Positions 1 to 14,554 of a DNA stretch of 64,000 bases are shown here, in pieces. The stretch is from Dryas octopetala (taxonomy: Eukaryota; Streptophyta; Magnoliopsida; Rosales; Rosaceae). The translations under genes were made by a program, and so were the position numbers. Location: assembly GCA_963921425.1 (NCBI GenBank), contig OY992834.1, positions 20,411,923-20,475,922 on the forward strand. Direction: 5' to 3'. A model generated the notes under the pieces. The model saw only the letters and a list, made by a program, of their open reading frames with translations, was not told the origin of the DNA and made no database searches. Every line of letters begins with the position of its first letter. The stretch's first letter is position 1.

Positions 1-3000
1 TTCGGGTAAAGAAAGCACGGATGGAGTGGTTAGAAGGTGCTTTAAATAGCCCAGCTGAGGAAATTGACCAAAGTGATTCTCTTTCAGACTTGGATGATTT
101 CACCATGGCTGATGTGTGTGAAGATGTAGGACTGACTCAGAGTATTCCTCCTCATGAGTGTGCTTGTGACTCAGATATTTCTCAAGTGAAAGAGACTCCT
201 GTCTCTGAAAATCAGTACGAGTGTGTAAATCTATCTGATGCTGTAGAGTTCAGGGCTCAACAAAATGAATTTGACGATATGTCTGTGCAGAAACAGCTAG
301 GAGAGAATTTGATAATGGATATCAGATCAAGAGAGGACTTGCCTCCAGAATCTGTCAATTGTGAGAGGGAAGAGTTTGATAAGCCTGTTCTGGGTTCAAA
401 TATTTGCAGTGTGGCCAGATATGATTCCTTAGCTCTGAAATATTCAGATGTTTTAACTAAGAAACAGGTAAAAGTCATATTCACCTTCTCTCCCATACTC
501 ACCTTACCTATTATAGCAAAAAGGGCATATAATGGAAATTTCTTTTACCTCACAATTAGTTTGTGATATGATTCTTTAATATGGTAAAGATTAACTGCGG
601 CCTACATGTAGGACTTCTTATACCTGTCCAGTTGGTACTTAATTCTGAATTAATTGTGCAAGTTTGACTTCCAGACAGTTGGCCCTAGTATGGTGGATAT
701 AACTTCATCTCAGCCTCGAAATAAATTAAAATTTCCTCCACCTGCTTGGAATTCAGGTAAAGATTAACTACAACATATCTTTTCCCATGCTCCTCCTTTC
801 TCTTACTCTTAATTATGCATGCTTGTGTATTATTTATTTCTTATTTTTTTATTTGTTTGTATTCTTACTTAGTTTTTTTACGTCCTGTAGAAGGAGAAGA
901 TAGGGTAACTTACATAGCTTCAGACAGATTCAGGAGCCGATGGTTAGGTGGTTGGACAGGTCAAGTGTGTGCTCTATTCTGATTTATCTCACTTTGGTTT
1001 TAATTTTTCCATCTACCCTTAACCCAATATTAAGCTATTCTTCATAGAATTATGCTATGTCTTGGAAACATTCTTATGTAACCTATAAGATACAGAAAAA
1101 CTTCAGAATACCTCAGAGAAAGCTTTAAATTTTGTCTCAGCCAGCATAATGGCATTTTTTAAAATTATAGGTCCATAAAATAAAGCCTAGAAAGCTAACC
1201 AGGATAATTTTCTAAGATCCTTTTTAAGTTGAAAGCCAGCTAAATTAATTTCATTGCTTTTGAGGCATCTAATTCTAAACGCTTGTGTAGTTGGAGAGGT
1301 CTGGTCTACCGCCTACTCTTGTTCAATGATTACATGAAATAGATAGTTAAATACCTTCTTATGAAATAGGTTTCCTTGACCTTATATCTACTTTTCCACT
1401 CTCCCCATCATCAATGTACATTCTGAATGTGCCATCTATTTTACATGCTTTTCTCCGGATCAAATATTTTTTAGCAGTTAAACCTCCTTTCGTTATGAGG
1501 CTTCCCTTCACCACTTTTTCTTCTTTTACATGTCCAACTTCTTTGAAATTTTTTTTTTATTTTTTTTAACATGAATAGCTTTTGTGTGCGTTGTGCCCTG
1601 CCTGATATTAACACTATTAAACTTACCACTATTAAACCACTACAGAAATCCCCTATAAGCATTCATCCAGGTTGCAACCTAACTATTTAATGTTATCTTC
1701 CTTGGTGAGGTTTTACATTATATCAGAGCATACTTACTATTTCAGTGCAACATTTATACGATCATTAACATCATTGTTATTGTAGTTTCCTTCTCTTGTT
1801 TTTGATGATCCTTTTTTTTTTTTGTCTTTTCCTCTCCAAATTTCTATTTTGGAAGGAAGTATCTGCTTCTGTACAGTTGAAACAAAATACTAAATGTATC
1901 CTGAAGTGTTTTGCTGGTGAGACAAGCTTTCTCTCAGAATCTGCAGATATTGCTCCAGACATGAACTCTTTTGTGCAAGTGCATGAAACCGAGTCACATA
2001 GAGCATCTGAGTCAAGCATACCCTTTGGTATTTTACATGACGAAGCTAATAAGGGGATATTGGTTTCTCAAGAGTTGGTGATATCTTCTAGCGTATCTTT
2101 GGTTGATCCCCTTTGTTCCGTTGTCCCGTGCAGTATTTCTTCCGAAAATGCCGGTCTTACATCAGCTCAGAATCAGAAGGATAATAAAAGTGATACTGAA
2201 GAATGCTTTAGATCCACGCCAGAACTTGGGGTGGAGAGTTCACGCAAATCCGCAGATCGAATTATTGAATTTCATCATGAGGATGGGCAAGCTATGCCAG
2301 AAATTAATGATGAGCGTTATCCAGTCACAGTTCGAAGGCAGTTGATTTCACTAAAGACATATAGTACGCTTCCCCCAAACAATGTTTCCATTTTGGATGG
2401 GGCAAGCCTTTACCATAATCAGCCATTTGAACTAGAATGTGATCAGAGGCTGGTTCAGAATGCGGGCTACACCAGATCTTCTGAGAAAAGGTGTTTTAAA
2501 GAGTCCTTCCCTTTCAAGCCTGTATCCATGTCTTCTGCTGGAAGAGATAATGAGGTAAATGGTGAAACTACTACCTTAAATGGGAATCCAGTCGCAAAAA
2601 TGGGAACTCAGAAGAGATATTATCATGAGACTGCAGGAGATGGGAATGAGTTAGAAGTTCAGGCATCGAAAAAGTGGAGGCAGCCTCTTAATTTAAATCA
2701 TAGGGCATGCCGCCATATTCAGGCTTCTAAACCTATTTTGAACGATTCCACTTGGGATAAACATCCCAAACTGGCTTTGGTAACAGAAAATGTTGTGATA
2801 ATTCAACAAAACAAGGACCTCCAAAGTATACAATCTGAATGCAAGGATTTCCATTACAGAGATGTTCCAGTGAAAAAGAGAGTTCGTTTCTCTGAAACAG
2901 AGATTCCAGTTCAGCAGAACAAGAACCTCCAAAAGCGAGATTCTTCAACCAAAAATTGTAAGCCATGGCTATTTATTCTCTATCATCCAATCTAAATTGC

Positions 3001-3529
3001 TAAACCTTATAAGTTGTTTTAATATATTATTTTGCTAAAACTTTAAATGTAGGCTCAACTGTTAGAGCAAGTAAAAAGCGGAAATATTCTAAGTTTCAAA
3101 GTCATGAGAAAAGTTGTCTTACAAATATTCACCTTAAGGCTGGGAAGAGATTGCTATTTCAAGGTATAGAGTTCCTGCTTACAGGATTTTCTAGTCAGAA
3201 GGAAAAGTCCATTGAAGGACAAATATGGAAACATGGTGGTATTGTTCTTTTTGACATTCCTTCTCCATATTCAAGGGCGAAGAGAAGCTTAAGATCTAAT
3301 TGCTACCAGCTTCCTATTATTCTATGTTCGAAAAAGGTTGTTTTTATTTTATTTTATTATCCTATTATTCTATTATTCTGAAGTTTGACCAAAGTTATTG
3401 ATATGTCTGAAAACAACCCTATTTGTTTTAGATCAATTGGGGTGACTGAAGAGTTACTTTGAACTTTTTGTTTTAATCTTGTCCAGTTTCTTTTCTGGTT
3501 TATATCTTCATGTTCTGCTTTAGTGTTTA

Positions 3530-3560
<31 letters not shown>

Positions 3561-3922
3561 CATCTAAAATGGTATGGTTTTTCATGTTACTGTCACCATG
3601 TGTTATAATTTATAATACAAATACTTTTTTTTTGTCATCTTTGTTCTTCTTTAATCTTCCCATTTCATTGTTTTGCTCTTTTGGAACTTCTAGGTACATA
3701 GTATTGCTAATTATAATATGTCAGAATCCTTTATCTTTGTTTTATAGAGATTCTTAGGCAGTACTTAGATTCACTTCATACATTTTCTTACAAGTCTGAA
3801 TTTCAGTATCCACTGCATCAAAATATGTAGGTGACAAACCGATGATCATGAATTGTATTATAGGTCCCAAGTTTCTTATATTATCTCTTTTAGCGGATAC
3901 AGATGAACAAAATTTCAAGTGG

Positions 3923-3966
<44 letters not shown>

Positions 3967-6900
3967 TCTCTGTCTCTCTCTGCGTGCTTGATATGTCAGT
4001 CGGTTTCTGAGTTGCTTTTGGTTTGATTGGTGAGGTTATTGTCATAGTTATCTCTCAAATAACTCATTCATTGATCTATCTAGGGAGAAATTTCTAAGAT
4101 ATTGGGATAACGAGCCAGATAACATTAATTATCTGTCTTCATACTCGTAAATTCTACCAATACCAAGAAATAGTCAGAAATGACCCAGTCTCTTGCTTAA
4201 CCACTTTAAGTACTACCTTCAGATTAGGTGGTAGTCTGGTACCTTCGTCATGGAGCTTTTTTAGTGAACTGAAAAAAATTCTTACATTTAAATAATCTTG
4301 TGAGGTAGTCATTTTATGATATATGCTCTACTTCCAGAATTTTTGTCTAGGAGGCATTATATTAATTGCTTCTTGTAGTTTATTACATCATGTTTATATT
4401 AGCCACTTCTAGATGCCATATATGGTAATCTTTAGGCTTGCTGACTGCAACTTTAGGCTGTACAATCATGACCAAGAAAAAGATATTTGATTCAAATAAA
4501 TAAACGTACGGTATTCGAAATTCGTGTAGCTTATGCATGTCCGGTTTCTGATCCTGAAGATGTGGAAACCTTTTTTTTTTTTTTTTTCCTTCATTTTTAT
4601 TTAAGCTACGATCCGTTGAACATGGAAACTAATGAGATGATGACATTTTAGATTTGAAGATAATATATGAAGGGATTCCAATTTTATGTGGTTTCTGGGT
4701 GTGATTTTCATAAGGATGATAGGATAATACTTTGAATGAATAATTTCATGTTACATTATCTTATATGACATAAATTGTAACATTTAACTAATATATTATT
4801 GCAGCAATGCATTTTGTAGTGCTCTGGAACCATCTTACCTATTTTGCATCATAAGCTATAATAATGATAATAATAATGATTAAGTATGATCCCTCTAAAA
4901 TGCGAATGCACAAAGGATATTGTTGCAAATTTTGAGTTTGCCAATTAGTGAAATTTAATGTTGTTTAATTCAATTTTTGCAAATATTTTATTGTTTTAGT
5001 AAATTTTATTTTGTGATAAGTGGTATGGCTTTCTCCAAAAGATTCAGTGGTTGTGGGTGAGTTATGGAAATAGTGTCCAGGAAACACTGCACTGTACCAC
5101 CCTGTTTATGTATTGTTTTGTGATAACCGCAACAAGGTTTTATGTTGGGATGCAGTTTTCTACTCTAACATGTCATTTCTTGTTCATTGCAGCTACAAAC
5201 CACCAAGTTTTTGTATGGGTGTGCAGTGAATGCTTTAATGTTAAAAGTTGATTGGCTTTATAATTCAATTTCAGCGGGTTATATTGTACAACCTGAGAAG
5301 TAAGTGGTGAATTTTGCTTGGACTTTTACCTTCTGTTCAGTGGTTGGGATGGGTTACAGTTTAGATCCTTGAAGTATTGGTGGATATATCCTTTGTGTGC
5401 ATTTTCACACTACTATGGTTCATGATTTCTAACCAGTGTATTTGTCATGTTAAAGACGCACACAATCCTCCAAACCTCCCGGAACCTGAGCTCTAGCCCA
5501 TACTTATTTTCTAATTCCTCTGAAGTTTTTACAACAAATTTGGTTTTATTGTGGTTAATAATAAGTTTATCACAACTGATTGTACGCATGCGATACTGAT
5601 TTTTGTTCTACTTATTCTTAGTATAATGCATTATACATGCACATGCAATAAGATTTGCTAGGAGCCTTGTTCTTTTATGATATAACAATATATTCCATAG
5701 GCACTCTTTTGTCAGGGGATTAACCTTTTTTGCTCATTTTTTATGTACCTGAATGTGTTTCTCTTCTATGGTTCATGATTCTAAATCAATATCTTTGTTA
5801 GATACTTGATTCTATCAAATCGAGTAAATGCAGAGCATATTAGCATTGGGAAGCCATTTCGTCACAACCGTAATTATGTCTTTGAGAGAGTGGGAATCAT
5901 GCTTCATGGGAAGCACAATTTCTGCAGCAAATTGGCAAAAATAGTTAAGGTACAGATCACCGCCTGCTGTTATAACCTTATTTTGTCCTGAAAACTTGAA
6001 TATCTCATCTTGGTTAGTTTAGTTTCATTAATAAGTTCTCTCTCGCCAGTTGTCATCTGCTCCTGCTAGTTCATTTATGCTTACAGCGAATTATTTTGGT
6101 CACTCATTAATACGGGTTTGTAAGTGATCATATGACAAAAAAATTTAACGCCCCCCCCCTCTCTCTCTCTCTCTCAAACACACACTTTAATGTAGAATGA
6201 ATGCCATATCTCCTGCTGTCAAAATAATGTTGTCATTCTTGGCAGAAACTAAATTCGTTATCATACCATGAATTTTGGTCATGGCACCCACCTCACTCCA
6301 TAGTCTCACTAAATCATTAATAATTTTTTATGAGTCTCCAATTGGACCATAATCACTGGTTGTATGTTGTTATTTTTCTTTTCCTCGGAAACAATTCACA
6401 TGTAGACTTTTGTGATCTTATCTCTTGCCACTTGACCTCTTACGAAGAATGATTTACTGTAGCCCAATTTATTCTGTTTTTGTTTCTGGGTTGTGCAGCA
6501 TGGAGGTGGGAAGGTCTTCAAAACCCTCCAGTGGTTAGTCCACAGTTTGGACAAAGAGAAGATTTCTTTGGGAGCTATTGTTGCTGAGGATGTAAGTAGG
6601 ACATCACGTCACTTGAGGCACTGTGCTTCTGAGCAAAAGATACCAATGATGGTCAGTAATTCTTAATTTCTTTAGAATTAAATTGCATTACTGGTTAGGA
6701 CTTGTATATCAAGCTCAAGAGTGATCAACATCTTAAAAGAGAAGATGAGACAAGTCTCTTGCTTTCACAAGAACATGCTCAGATGTTCTCCATCCTATAA
6801 TTTTGAACTTCAACCCTTTCTGAAATGAGTTGATCACTTGTTGCAGCCAGCAAGCTGGATCATAAAAAGCTTGCATTTAGGAAAGCTCCTTCCAGTTTCA

Positions 6901-6978
6901 GATAGAGGTGGTTCCTCTTTTCCAGCATTTAAGATTCCAGCGGTCCCAGTTTCCACAGAAATGAATGAAGATGCATAA
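1..6978 (+). CDS. Tandem-BRCT domain protein, 3' nine exons (partial at left edge)
   Basis: Exons read by GT/AG borders and phase: 1-467 (open to base 3; an ATG lies at 21), 675-756, 891-959, 1860-2957, 3053-3336, 5193-5299, 5802-5949, 6499-6651, 6847-6978 (TAA). All junctions keep frame, giving about 840 residues from the ATG at 21. The first ~560 residues are acidic and serine-rich with no fold I recognise. The C-terminal ~240 residues read as two BRCT repeats: the first opens near LLFQGIEFLLTGFSSQKEKS and has the late WLY signature (KVDWLYNSISAGYI); the second opens near GIMLHGKHNFCS and has its tryptophan in PASWIIKSLHLGKLL. Paired C-terminal BRCTs usually bind phosphoserine peptides in nuclear DNA-damage proteins (MDC1/PAXIP1-like); a role in repair is inferred from the family. 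The true start may lie left of the window. The acceptor at 1860 is the least certain; an alternative would change a few residues. Confidence 0.85.
3540..3964. repeat. Microsatellites in BRCT intron 5
   Basis: The 1.86-kb intron 3337-5192 carries a short (TA)n tract at about 3540-3560 and a (TC)n tract at about 3928-3964. A further C-run plus (CT)n lies in a later intron near 6151-6175. They are plain simple repeats and would be length-variable. Confidence 0.8.
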
Positions 6979-7853
6979 AATCAACTGCTTCTGCAACAGC
7001 ATAGCTGGTAAATCTGTTGTATGCAATGGTTATATATTGGTTACTTATGGTGAGTTAAATCTGCTTTTGGCCAATTCGATTTAATTTAGGATACTACAGC
7101 TAAAAATGAATATAAATTGGGTAATTTTATTTGCACCCAAAATTTTACTCATCACATCAAGAAGATTCTATTTTTTTTTTTTTTTTGTTAAGGAGAAACC
7201 AAATGTTGTCTAATGTATTACATGCAGTATCAATACTTAAAGATAACATACATGAGCCACAACATAAAGCTATCAATTAATGCATCAATGATAACAAAAG
7301 TTGAATATATAAATTTCCAAAAGACTCATCAATCCAATACAACAGCAACAAACAAGTAGATATTAATTCATTAGTGACATTTAGGCGAGGCAAAAGCACA
7401 AAGTTCTCAAAAGATTTTTCATATTTACATGTTCAAAATAATGTCATCAAAATCTTAAAGAGTGTAAAAAAACAAAGGGAAAAAAATAAATTAAACATAT
7501 AACCTTGCTAGTAATATTAGTAAAATAATCATAAGGATGTATATATTTAAGGAAAGAAGAATTCATGTATGTGCAATACCATTATTCATATGTTCAACCA
7601 CTAGCAAGTTTATATACAAAAATATTGTGTTTAAATACTGAAGAACATAAATAAACCACTTCAAAATAGAAACCTTATGAACACCTTTAATTAATTAATT
7701 CCTAAACCATAGCCATGGCATTTCAGCGAAGAATTTTTGTATGTGGCTCACATGGGACTTTCCTCTCACAACACACGATATAAAAGTGAGTCTTGCATAC
7801 ATATTGCAAGAAACAAGTTATATGCAACAATCACATACAATAACTTTTTTATT
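6979..7853. other. Convergent intergenic spacer
   Basis: AT-rich sequence between the stop codons of two convergent genes. It should hold both 3' UTRs. A 16-T run lies near 7170. I see no ORF, RNA gene or transposon end here. Confidence 0.6.
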
Positions 7854-10800
7854 TTAGAGACTACCACAGTCATACCGAGTGTGACCATGTGAGTCATTAA
7901 ATAGGATCACCATGAACACAATGCATATGAATTTCACAAACCCTGATGAAGTCTCAAGCACTTTTCCAATTAGGTATGTCTGAAAACACAGCCAAAAAGC
8001 TCTCATCTTTCGCTCTTTCAAGTACTCATCAATTGCTCCCTCTGCCATATTCATTTTGATTATTCCTCTTCCACTCGAATCAATGAGAGTGAGCTTTTGG
8101 GCTAAGCATCTGGCAAGCACCACTGCGTCTTCCAGAGCGGCCGAGCCACCTTGAGCAAGGAATGGTGCCATTGCATGCATGGCATCTCCGGCCAGTGTCA
8201 CTGTCCCTACACGACAACGATGTCGTAGTATGTCCCAAGGTGAATGATACCTCAAGTACTCTGTGAGATGTAAAGAATCTAGATTGCAATTCTTTATCAT
8301 CTCTGTGGTGCTTGTAGGGAAGCCCGTCACTGATTCCGCTGCTAAGTTCCCAATTAACTTTTGACTCTTGGAGACCACTGAATCTAATAGGCAGAAGGAA
8401 GGATAGAGAAGATAAATTAAAAAAAAAAAAAAAAGCACAATTTTACTATGAATAAATTCACATATATAATATATACTAGATTCATCTACACACACGATGC
8501 GTGGGAGATAAGCTGGAAGTTATATGTAAGGAAGTTTATTATAGCATAAAGAATGTGAGTTTTATCGGATGAAACTGGATAAGTTAGGAGTGGGATATGG
8601 GTGTAAATGAGCCGAGTCAAGTTGAATACCAAGATGCTCAAACTCGGCTCGTATAATATTGATCGAATGAAGCTTGAAGAGCTATGTTAGCTTGTCTCGT
8701 TTGTGCTTTTTTTTCAAGCTCAAACTCGGCTCGACTCGACTCGACTCGACTCGTTTGTGGAACGAGCTTGTCGAGTTTATGCTTAACTAAGCTCAACTTG
8801 TTTTTAATTGAGCTTGAGCTTATATATGTTTGACTTAGCTTGGCTTGTTTTTTAAACAATCTCGAGCTTATATAAATAAGTTTCAACTCGATAAGAGATG
8901 TGGTCAAAATGTAATATGTAGGTTAAATTAAACTCGTTTAATTTTGTTCAATAAATTATGTGATTAATAAATGTGATAAGTTTTTATTATACAATCTTTT
9001 TGGTCCAAATATTCTTGTTTGTATATAAATTAACTAGACTTGAACAACCATGTTAGATAGTAGTGGCCCTATATGCATTGTGTTGACAGAATGAGACACT
9101 GAAATTACCTCGAGAAGTAAATTTTCGAGTCATGAACCAATAAACCCGATTGTTGGTCATCGGCAGTCGTCCCACTTGAACATCATCCTTTGCTATTAAA
9201 CTGAACACACTGCCGAATTCGTGACCATTTGGATAGTTTGTGAACCCTCTTACAACACTTATGCTGAAAATATTTGTAGCCTTCACCCCCATGATATTTG
9301 ATATGACAGAGTTCACTCCATCGCATCCAATCACAACCTGTAGCCACATTCATTTTGCAACAATTGCCAAAAAATTGTAGTTCATAATGGTTAGTTTGAG
9401 GATAATTTTCTTGCACTGTTAAATGCAATTCATGATTAAAAAAAAAAAAACAAATTCATTCTACATTGAGTGACAATGAAAAAGGTTGTTTTAAAAAATA
9501 AAAAAGCTTGCGAATTTGTATGAGACTTCATTCTAATATTTAGTATGCACACTTTTGGAAAGTCTCATGTTTAGAATATGAAATGGATGAGCTCCTATAG
9601 GTTTTGCATCCTCATTCCATGTAGAAAGGCATTAATTATGATCTTTTATGATCGAATTATCCCAGTTATAAATTTAAAAGACCAGCTCTAAATTGCAGAG
9701 GCCGCCTTTGGTATAGAGTCGAAATGTGAAAGGAATGCAGCATGTGAGTGAGTGTTCAAAACTCACTAACATCCCTATTGGAGAAAAATTCTTAAATTGC
9801 AAGCATGAATAGTATTTAAATGTGATGTAATTTTTTTAAATTTAATGAATTAGAGTACTATTTGAAAATAAAATTATATATATATATATATATATAATGA
9901 TTCTTGTTATTACACAAACCACAAGCTGGTATGAGAGCTGTACTAAAAAAAAGTTGGTATGAGAGAAAAAGTTATTTCCTCATGATTTTCAACAGCTAGT
10001 ACATGTCCAAACAATGTACTCAAAATCATTCATTTAATTTTCATCTCCTGGAATGTGCATATGAATGAAATTTCCAAAGAACTCATACCGCGAAACAAAG
10101 GTTATCTACAATTGAAGATGGTAAGCAAAATTGCTTTAAGTGTTTTCAAGAAAATAAAAGGTGCTACTCAGTACGAATTAATAATTCACTATTATTAAAA
10201 TCATTCTTTTTATCCCCCATCAAAATAAGCTTAATTAATTGGTTTTCTTGCCTTACAAAAAAAAAAAAAAAAATCAACTTAAGAAATTGGGAAATCACAA
10301 CAATAGGGTACTGTACCTTGGGGTTCAAAACGCTTCCATCTTGAAGTTGAAGGAGTGGGGAAGAAGTTATGGGATCCAACTTAATAGAGAGTACTTCGCA
10401 CCCAAGACGTATAGTGTTTTGTGGTAAATTATCAGCCAATGCATCAACGAGATCTGTCCTTTTCAGACATCTTAATTCTTCTTTCCTGTAAAAGAGCTTA
10501 CTGTTTGAGATGTCACAATTTCACAAAATTGTCATCATCTAGCTGCAATATGTCAATCTTTGTGTTCATAATTGCACTATATAAGTTTTTTAGGTTTGAG
10601 CTTTGTTCCAACATCTAGGGTTGAGTATTCATAATTGTTCAGACTCTTAACAATTATCATATCATGTTTATTTGACCATAGTTGGCTAAAAAAAGTTCGA
10701 ACAAAAATATCAAGAAGACTTATACTGGCACATAGTTTACATTTTTTTTTTTTTTTTCACATTTTAATCGTTCAACTTTTTCTTGCATTGGAATAAAACA

Positions 10801-13411
10801 AATAAATTTAAACAAATTAATCATATAATTTTTACTTGGTATCAAAGAAAATAATTCACATGTAAGATCTAGTAATCACACATACTCTAATGTCAATTAA
10901 TATAATTAAGTTGTCTAGGTATATTCAAGTCATGTCATATGTGAAGAGACATGTTGAGAGTTTTACACATATAATGTAATAAATTTCTCCATCTATATTG
11001 CCAAATGAAATTGGATGCTTTAACTAACCAACTTAACAAATTGTACGTACATGAGATCAAGTTTATAGGAAAAGTGGAAAATCCCCCTAACAGAGTTTGC
11101 TTTTTGAATTTAGTGCAATGCTATTTGTACTGACTTTCTTTTTCCAAACTCATGTGGCTCTTGATATGCAGACCACACCATTGTATTTAGAAAATAACAT
11201 ATTATAGAGCCAATATATAACTGCCATGTAAGTTGAAGAAAAACAATAAGAAAAATTTGGCTAAACAAGACTGTCTTTTTATATTTTGTTTATTTTGAAT
11301 GTTTAGCTTCATTATTTCCCCTCAAACGTAAACTCATATATAGATCTAGCAAAATTGTACACAACGTGTTAACATGACATGATTTTACACAAAAAATTAA
11401 ATGTTTGGGTTGAAACTTATCATATCGTGTTGAAATTGTGTAGGACGGTTAGCCACGCGTGAAGTTAACGGGTCATTTTTGTGTCAAACCAAAAAACCTG
11501 TGTTAGACCCAGGCATGTTTGTAATTTAGTAGTTTTTTGATTTATTCATTTGTTTTTTAGTTAAAAAATTATAGTTTATTAATTTTTTCAATGCCTGAAA
11601 TGGTTGTTTATATATTAAATGAGTATGATGGGTTGAAACAAGTTAAACAATATTCAATTATGTCAATATATAGTAGCGTTAACTAGTTAAATGAGTCGTG
11701 TTGTATTCACCCATTAATTTAACGAGTTGTATTTGAATTGAGTAATTTGTCACATGCAACCCGTCACATGCAACCGCACAAAAAGGTGATCCGTTTCCAG
11801 GGCCATATATATTTTCAAAAACTTTAAACATAAAGATAGAAGTCCAAAAACGATGGCTTAAGAACTCACCCAACAGGAATTTCTTCCTGTTTGCCATTAT
11901 TAAGCGAATCAAATTGTCCCCTGAAAATAAAGAAAAAAAACTGTTAAATCATATAGAAGATAGTAAAACATGCGTCTTGTGTACGTTATTATTAAAGTAT
12001 AATTTGAGAGAGTTAAAAAAGATAAAATTTGAAACTGAGAGTTAAAAAAGTAATTTTGGTATTAAAAGAGATTATTTTACAAAATTTCTCAAAGTTAGTT
12101 TTACATACGAAAGTATAGGAATAGCAGTTTGTCTAAGGCGTGAGGCAACACCAAGCTGACCAAGTGCATGCCAGCCATTTGGATGCACAATGATAGCTGC
12201 TCCTGTGGCTCGCAATTTCTTTGACTTTTCCAGGACCACGCTTCTAAGCCCCTTCCTGCATATATTGTCAAAGTCAAATAATTTCAAGCATCGATCACCT
12301 CCCTAAAAATATCTATCACAACATGAATAGTCTTAACAAGAAAAGTTAATTAATTAATTAACAAAAGGTTATGTCTGTAATATTGGAGATGTACCCAATT
12401 TGAATTTTCTTTTCTCAAATAAAATATCTACGAAAAACAACCAAGATCAATAAGACAAAATCCAGAAAAACGGATGGGAAATGAGAAAGATCAAGAAGGA
12501 AAGAAGATAACAGATAAAAATACAACTAGAAAGTTTTGAAGATTTTTTTTTTTTTTTTTTTCAAAAAAAAGGTAGGAAAAATACAGTTACAAATTATTTG
12601 AATTTTTTTAGTTTTCAATTTATATTTTTATATTATTAATCTAAATATTTTCTCCCTTTTATTTCAACTCTTATGAATTTGTTTCTCTCTTTCCTCAACA
12701 TACTTGATTTCAATTGAAATTTCAAGAAACGAAAAACAAAAAGTACCAAACAGGCTATAAAATTTTGAGTAATTTTTTTCTTAATTTTTTTGAAAATATA
12801 AAAGAGATATATTTCCTAAATGTAGGAAAACGTTGAAGATTTTTTTTTTTTAAAGTAGAAAAATACAACTATAAACTATTTGATTTTTTTTACTTTTTTA
12901 CTTTATACATAAGTTATTCTCTATATCTTCTCTTTCTACTCATCTCTATGTGCTCTCTTTTGACTTTTTTTCTTCCTCCTTCTTCATTCTTTATTTTCAG
13001 TTAAAAAATTACAAGAAATGAAATATAGAAAGGTTTTTTTTTAGCCTAAAACTAAAAATGTCCTGATAATCAGACTCACACACTATATGCGATGATAGTA
13101 AATTTTTTTTTTCTGCAAAAAAAAAATTAAAGAAATTCTTTTCCCCATAAAAACTAATTGGTAATCTCAAATTATTTCTAGTGATAAAAATTAAAAAAAT
13201 AATAATATAAAGTCAATGCCTAATAAATTGCAAACTTAGGAAAACCACTACAAAATATTCGAAAATAGCATATCTAGACAGTTTTTATGAACAAAGCATA
13301 CAAAGAGAGGAGGAGTAAGAGTAAAAACCTGTGAAGAGCAAGAGCAGTGGAAAGGCCGCATATCCCACCACCCACAATTACAATGCTATCTCTTATATCC
13401 TCTATCTCCAT
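7854..13411 (-). CDS. FAD-dependent monooxygenase, plant MO1/MO2-like (six exons)
   Basis: Minus-strand exons: 13411-13329, 12255-12109, 11920-11870, 10485-10317, 9337-9109, 8383-7854. Lengths 83, 147, 51, 169, 229 and 530 join in phase into 402 residues, the usual length of the family. Residues 10-28 hold the ADP-binding GxGxxG motif (IVIVGGGICGLSTALALHR), a DG motif follows (GCDGVN, about 154-159), and the FAD ribityl GD motif is at about 292-293 (TLAGDAMHAMAPFLAQGG). These are the three signatures of class A flavoprotein hydroxylases, which use NAD(P)H and O2; plant MO1/MO2 substrates are not settled. No signal peptide or transmembrane helix is obvious at the N-terminus. For the last exon, acceptors at 8383 and 8377 keep the same frame and differ by two codons. 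The gene faces the BRCT gene. Introns of 0.7-1.4 kb carry transposon-like debris. Confidence 0.9.
8640..8900. repeat. CTCGA-rich dispersed repeat in monooxygenase intron 5
   Basis: A 260-bp block inside the last intron is dominated by variations on GAGCTCGA/CTCGACTCGA, with a perfect pentamer run (CTCGA)n at about 8727-8753. Its composition differs sharply from the AT-rich intron around it, so it looks like the tail of an inserted repeat. I could not find ends or target duplications. Confidence 0.5.
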
Positions 13412-14460
13412 ATCTTACTTTTATCTTCAGTTTTCTCTTCCTTCCTGGACCTCTAAGTTTTAGTGCTAGGAGTGATGGGGTAGCTCCTTCTATCTAGTCT
13501 CTGTCTGCATCGAAAATAGCTCCCTTATAACCTTTCATTCTTTTTTTTCCTTTCTTATGTCGTCACCTTTTTGCTGTAGCAACGCTGGCCATATATGGGC
13601 CTTTCTTCTGTTTGTTTGCTTTGCCTTGTTGGGCTTTAATGAATCACCTTTGACCAAAAAAAAAAATAAAAATCTTCAGTTTTCTCTTATGTTTCTTCTT
13701 CGTTAATATTGAACTAAAAATTGTTTGTTTTGCAAATTAATATTTCAAATTAAATACAAATTTCTTTCAGATTTTAGGTTAGAAACCGTTTTGCAATATT
13801 TATTAGTTGGCACCTTTTGGATCTTTCTTAATTGGGAAAAAAAAAAACAATTTTGGCCCCTGTGTTTTATCCTAAAAACTGATTTGGTTTATGTGGTTTC
13901 AAAATTCCACATTTGGTCCTTACGTTTTATATATATATATAATTATATATTGTTTGAAATTTTAGGACATTTTATAATCAACTTTAAATTTTTTCTCAAA
14001 TTAAAACTAATAACTTATTTAGATTCACAAGTTTTACTAAAAAAATGACAAAAAATCTTGTATGCAACCTTCAATTTGATTTTTAAACAAAAATTGATAT
14101 TTTGAGCTTGAGTTTGTTAAAATTGTCCTCATATGGGACTAAAAACGTTTTTTTTCCCTTCTTAATTGTATCAACTCTGATTTAATTGAACTGAAAGTGA
14201 GTAATTCTACGGCTCTTTCAACTGGGCAAGCCAATAATTGAACTGAAAGTTAAGTCAAAATATATGTAATTACCAAGAAAAGTTCATTTCTCTTACTTAT
14301 TATTAATGAATGTAAAAAGACGTTGTATGCAATAAGTGTAATTTAATTATCCTGAACTGACGGAATTTTCACGATGACCACGATACTGTTAAAATAAATC
14401 ACGATAAGAAATTAATTTCCACAATTTTAAAATGGGCATTCTGAAGTTATTTCTATTAAT
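13412..14460. other. Upstream region of the monooxygenase
   Basis: AT-rich sequence holding the 5' UTR and presumably the promoter of the minus-strand monooxygenase. A (TA)n tract is near 13929. The ORF that can be read at 13725-14048 has low-complexity Phe/Leu/Lys content and is not believable as a gene. Confidence 0.5.
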
Positions 14461-14554
14461 TACAAACAATTTAAAACAAAATTATAATCAATGCCTAATA
14501 ATAATTTAAAACTTAGGAAAAGTAAAAGAGAGAGAAATTGGTGTGAGAGTGACC

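Noticed and set aside
13725-14048. 107-codon ORF upstream of the monooxygenase
   Set aside because: AT-driven Phe/Leu/Lys/Ile composition with no motif and no plant-like start context.
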